Origin: Sphingomonas sp. Y57
GTDB lineage: Bacteria; Pseudomonadota; Alphaproteobacteria; Sphingomonadales; Sphingomonadaceae
Assembly: GCF_001015195.1 (NCBI RefSeq)
Contig: NZ_LDES01000046.1
Location: forward strand, 177,532-241,531
Reading direction: 5' to 3'
Length of the DNA stretch: 64,000 nucleotides
Shown: in pieces, positions 62,784 through 64,000 of the stretch
Layout: the number at the start of each line of letters is the position of its first letter
Position numbering within the stretch: position 1 is the stretch's first letter
Program-made: the position numbers and the translations under genes
Notes under the pieces: generated by a model
The model's input: only the letters and a program-made list of their open reading frames with translations
What the model was told of the DNA's origin: nothing
Database searches by the model: none

Positions 62784-63251
62784 ATGAGCGCGCCGGTGCC
62801 CGCGGTGGCCGCTGCGCTGATTCTCGCCGTCCTGGCGATATTGCTCGCCTGTGCCGTCATCGACATCCGGTCGCGCGTCATTCCGAACCGTCTTGTCGTC
62901 CTGATCGCGCTGATGGCTTTACCCTATTGGCTTGCCGCGGAGCCCGACCTTCTTGGCCGCATCATTGGCCAGGCAACGGTCATCGCCATCGCGGCCCCCC
63001 TCCTTCTGCTGCTGTTCGCGATCCGGGCATGGGGCGGCGGCGACGTCAAGCTCGGCGCCGCCCTGTTGTTGTGGCTGCCCGGCGGCGAGGCTCTGCGGGC
63101 CGCCGCGATCATGGCGGTCGCTGGGGCCGTCCTCGCACTGCTGATCCTGGCGTTCGGCCGGCGTGCGACCGATCGGGGTGTTCCCTACGGCGTCGCCATC
63201 GCGATCGCCGGCGCCCTGCCGCTGGCGGGACGGCTTGCGCCCGTCTTCTGA
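62784..63251 (+). CDS. cpaA: Prepilin peptidase CpaA/TadV
   Basis: A 155-residue membrane aspartyl peptidase of family A24, with about five hydrophobic helices. The two catalytic aspartates are in CAVIDIRSRVIPNRL (about residue 27) and AWGGGDVKLGAALLLW (about residue 84, the GxGD-type motif). It cleaves the leader of the Flp pilin and TadE pseudopilin. In many Tad loci cpaA stands beside flp; here it is 5.6 kb away, behind the tpsB-oxygenase pair. Confidence 0.93.
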   Translation: MSAPVPAVAAALILAVLAILLACAVIDIRSRVIPNRLVVLIALMALPYWLAAEPDLLGRIIGQATVIAIAAPLLLLLFAIRAWGGGDVKLGAALLLWLPGGEALRAAAIMAVAGAVLALLILAFGRRATDRGVPYGVAIAIAGALPLAGRLAPVF

Positions 63252-63447
63252 CAGGCTCCCGATATAAGGCCACCGCCGCTTTCGGGGGGAGCGGCGGCGG
63301 CTGGAATAAGCAACGCTACAGGTACAATCCTGCCCCGCTGAACAAAGAACGCCGCCAGATCCGCTTGGGGTGGACGGACAGACCGGAGATTTTGCCGGGA
63401 GCAAAGCTTCTCCGAAGCGTTCCTTGGGGCAATCCCTGAAAGGGGGA

Positions 63448-63972
63448 TCAGAAGGGCAGGACGTAAAGCACGACCCAGGTGACGAGGAGGAGGGTCAGCC
63501 CTAGGACCACCATGCGGTCGATCCCGTCGGTGGCGCCCGGCGCGGATTGGACCGGAAGCCCGGTAGGGATCCGCATGATCTCCATCGGCTCCCCCCCAAC
63601 GGCCCCGAGGGGCCGGAAGGTCTGAGGCAAGGCTGGCCGGCATTCGCCGGTGGAGGCCTGCAACTCGCCCTGGGTCAGCGGGACGAGCAGCCGGCAGCAG
63701 GCCTGTCCTGCCTGAATCCACAGCACCCGCGCATTGCGCAGGCCGATCGTCGGCAGGTCCAGGCAGATGATCGAGCCGACATGCAGCCGGTTGCCGGGAC
63801 CGTCACTGCCGCCTTCATGAGAGGCGCCTTCGTCCTGGAGGTCGACGATGCAACCCCCCCTCGATAGAAGGCGGCAGGACGGAAAACGCACCGGCGAGGA
63901 CAGCCGCTTGTCGAGCAGTTCGCCGCCGCGCTTCGAGGATATCTCGTTGAGCATCTGAGGGACGCCTCTCAT
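63448..63972 (-). CDS. PilZ-like protein with C-terminal membrane helix
   Basis: A 174-residue protein. Residues ~20-105 resemble a PilZ domain: LDKRLSSPVRF (Arg-rich entry), CIVDLQDEGA (in place of D/NxSxxG), then HVGSIICLDLPTIGLRNARVLWIQAGQACCRLLVPLTQGEL. PilZ domains bind cyclic di-GMP; the key serine position is Q/D here, so binding is uncertain. Residues ~152-172 (MVVLGLTLLLVTWVVLYVLPF) form a membrane tail. GGGAGC lies upstream of ATG 63972; ATG 63954 is the alternative. It converges on cpaA, and the 196 bases between hold nothing I recognise. Confidence 0.65.
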   Translation of the reverse strand: MRGVPQMLNEISSKRGGELLDKRLSSPVRFPSCRLLSRGGCIVDLQDEGASHEGGSDGPGNRLHVGSIICLDLPTIGLRNARVLWIQAGQACCRLLVPLTQGELQASTGECRPALPQTFRPLGAVGGEPMEIMRIPTGLPVQSAPGATDGIDRMVVLGLTLLLVTWVVLYVLPF

Positions 63973-64000
63973 CTTCGGGTTGCTCCCGGCCCGCCCGTAG

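Overview
The window is GC-rich chromosomal DNA of an alphaproteobacterium, most likely a member of the Sphingomonadaceae (Sphingomonas/Rhizorhabdus type). This is inferred from conserved gene neighbourhoods: rpmF-plsX-fabH-ihfA-merR, SUV3-like helicase-S4 protein-fdxA-carD, rpoZ followed by a single Rel/Spo synthetase-hydrolase, a class I lysyl-tRNA synthetase, and TauE with a TIGR02186-type protein. No rRNA, tRNA, CRISPR array, insertion sequence or prophage was recognised. Coding density is high and most genes are ordinary core or near-core genes.

Region 1 (1-16.4 kb): the end of a pabB-like gene, a TetR regulator, an RcnB-like periplasmic protein, a secreted DUF885 metallopeptidase-like protein, class I LysRS, a DinG/XPD-family helicase, a SixA-like phosphatase, the fatty-acid/phospholipid operon rpmF-plsX-fabH-ihfA-merR on the minus strand, a MAPEG protein, a glyoxalase II-like hydrolase, a pabC-like lyase, an aspartate aminotransferase and a membrane-anchored MsrA. 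Region 2 (16.4-30.5 kb): a GGDEF diguanylate cyclase, the PdeM nuclease, a TauE/TIGR02186 pair, two HerA-type ATPases around a methyltransferase, an M23 endopeptidase, and the SUV3-S4-fdxA-carD cluster, which ends at a textbook terminator. Region 3 (30.6-46 kb): an exported GIN-type repeat protein and an exported TPR-CHAT protease-like protein, MgtE, an MFS exporter, a cyclophilin, a LysR regulator, a PmtA-like methyltransferase, rpoZ, rel, and a flavin monooxygenase tail-to-tail with an iron/2-oxoglutarate dioxygenase.

Region 4 (46.1-64 kb) is a complete Flp/Tad pilus locus. A degenerate sensor kinase is divergent from the tightly packed operon cpaB-cpaC-cpaE-cpaF-tadB-tadC-tadD-orf76-tadG, followed by flp, tadE and an atypical response regulator. 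Beyond it lie a solitary parB, a two-partner-secretion outer-membrane transporter (TpsB) without a partner adhesin, a prolyl-4-hydroxylase-like oxygenase, the prepilin peptidase cpaA and a PilZ-like protein.

The most interesting pattern is a palindrome, TTGCG-N4-CGCAA. I found it only in non-coding gaps of this locus: before cpaB, before parB, and between tpsB and the oxygenase-cpaA pair. A weaker copy precedes tpsB. This suggests one regulator ties the pilus genes to the unusual TpsB/oxygenase cassette. Other points of note are an orphan transcription unit with a strong terminator next to the LysR gene, a perfect 23-bp hairpin upstream of mgtE, and three copies of a bipartite REP-like repeat between convergent or co-oriented genes.
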